Both the position numbers and the translations under genes were made by a program. From Aurelia coerulea (lineage: Eukaryota; Cnidaria; Scyphozoa; Semaeostomeae; Ulmaridae): a DNA stretch of 64,000 nucleotides. The notes beneath the pieces were generated by a model. It worked only from the letters and a program-made list of their open reading frames with translations, ran no database searches and had not been told where the DNA came from. Each line of letters begins with the position of its first letter. Within the stretch, counting starts at the first letter, position 1. This document shows positions 63,501-64,000 of the stretch, in pieces. The stretch spans positions 372,001 through 436,000 of the forward strand of contig CM076960.1 in NCBI GenBank assembly GCA_039566865.1. The letters are read 5' to 3'.

Positions 63501-64000
63501 AATTAGCCAATGGCTATCTGCATATACTAGATCTGTTACGTCATTTGAAATTAGCCAATAACAGTCGGCTTTTATCTTTAGTAGCTTCACTATGGGTTTT
63601 GTACCAATTGAATTACCCAATAGCTATCTTCCTATGCAAGATCGGTTAGGTCATTTGAAATTAGCCAATAACAGTTGGCTTGCATCTTTAGTAGCTTCAC
63701 TATGGGTTTTTTACCAATTGAAATTAGCCAATGGCTATCTGCATATGCTAGATCTGTTGGGTCATTTGAAATTAGCCAATAAGAGTCGGCTATTATGTTC
63801 AGTAAGTTCAATTGTTTTGTACCAATTGAAATTAGCCAATGGCTATCTGCATATACTAGATCTGTTAGTTCATTTGAAATTAGCCAATAAGAGTCGGCTA
63901 TTATGTTCAGTAAGTTCAATTGTTTTGTACCAATTGAAATTAGCCAATGGCTATCAGCATATTATGGATTTGTTGGGTCATTTGAAATTAGCCAATAAGA
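63500..64000. repeat. tandem array, about 108-bp unit, runs off the right edge
   Basis: Five starts of (A)ATTAGCCAATGGCTATC near 63505, 63610, 63723, 63829 and 63935. Each unit also has a second ATTAGCCAATAA block followed by AGTCGGCT. Minus-strand frames with repeated SYWLISND words are artefacts of the array. Confidence 0.9.

Noticed and set aside
63396..63919. Minus frames with repeated SYWLISND words
   Set aside because: Direct translation of the tandem array; no stop-free selection signal.

Overview
This window is an intron-rich, AT-rich eukaryotic nuclear DNA segment from an animal. It carries seven conserved metazoan protein genes whose exons I rebuilt by joining GT/AG boundaries in phase. 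A motile-cilium gene (RSPH14), a metazoan membrane-protein family (KIAA2013), 9-29 exons in most genes, many short inverted-repeat transposons, and LINE reverse-transcriptase tails of a kind common in cnidarian genomes suggest an early-branching invertebrate, most likely a cnidarian. That taxon call is inference only. Stops TAA, TAG and TGA are all used normally, so the nuclear code is standard.

Layout: (1) 890-3456 (+), 3' half of a MINDY1/2 K48-ubiquitin deubiquitinase, running off the left edge. (2) 6269-7402 (-), COX18, an intronless inner-membrane insertase. (3) 8092-24883 (+), NSF, 29 exons, 744 codons, complete. (4) 28464-34852 (-), VCPIP1-type OTU deubiquitinase, 6 exons, about 1178 codons. 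(5) 36711-46378 (+), KIAA2013-type membrane protein, 14 exons, 600 codons. (6) 47345-53704 (-), RSPH14, 11 exons, 341 codons. (7) 53873-60913 (+), ETHE1 persulfide dioxygenase, 9 exons, 247 codons. After about 61.6 kb there are only repeats.

The genes alternate strand without exception (+ - + - + - +), so every neighbour pair is head-to-head or tail-to-tail. Three divergent promoter zones result: COX18/NSF, VCPIP1/KIAA2013, and a 168-bp RSPH14/ETHE1 spacer containing an RFX-type X-box and a CACGTG site. No operon logic applies. NSF and VCPIP1 both belong to membrane-fusion AAA-ATPase biology; COX18 and ETHE1 are mitochondrial.

Introns and spacers are packed with transposon-derived sequence: about ten copies of one 180-190-bp inverted-repeat family; several other MITE or foldback families; a 896-bp element with a 9-bp target duplication; two elements with CCC(A/G)GGGGG ends and 8-bp duplications whose empty sites are also in this window; tRNA-derived SINEs; LINE 3' remnants, including a 49-bp insertion with a 22-bp duplication; and several tandem arrays, one of them 13 copies of a 19-mer inside a MITE. 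I found no CRISPR array, rRNA, convincing functional tRNA or prokaryotic system.
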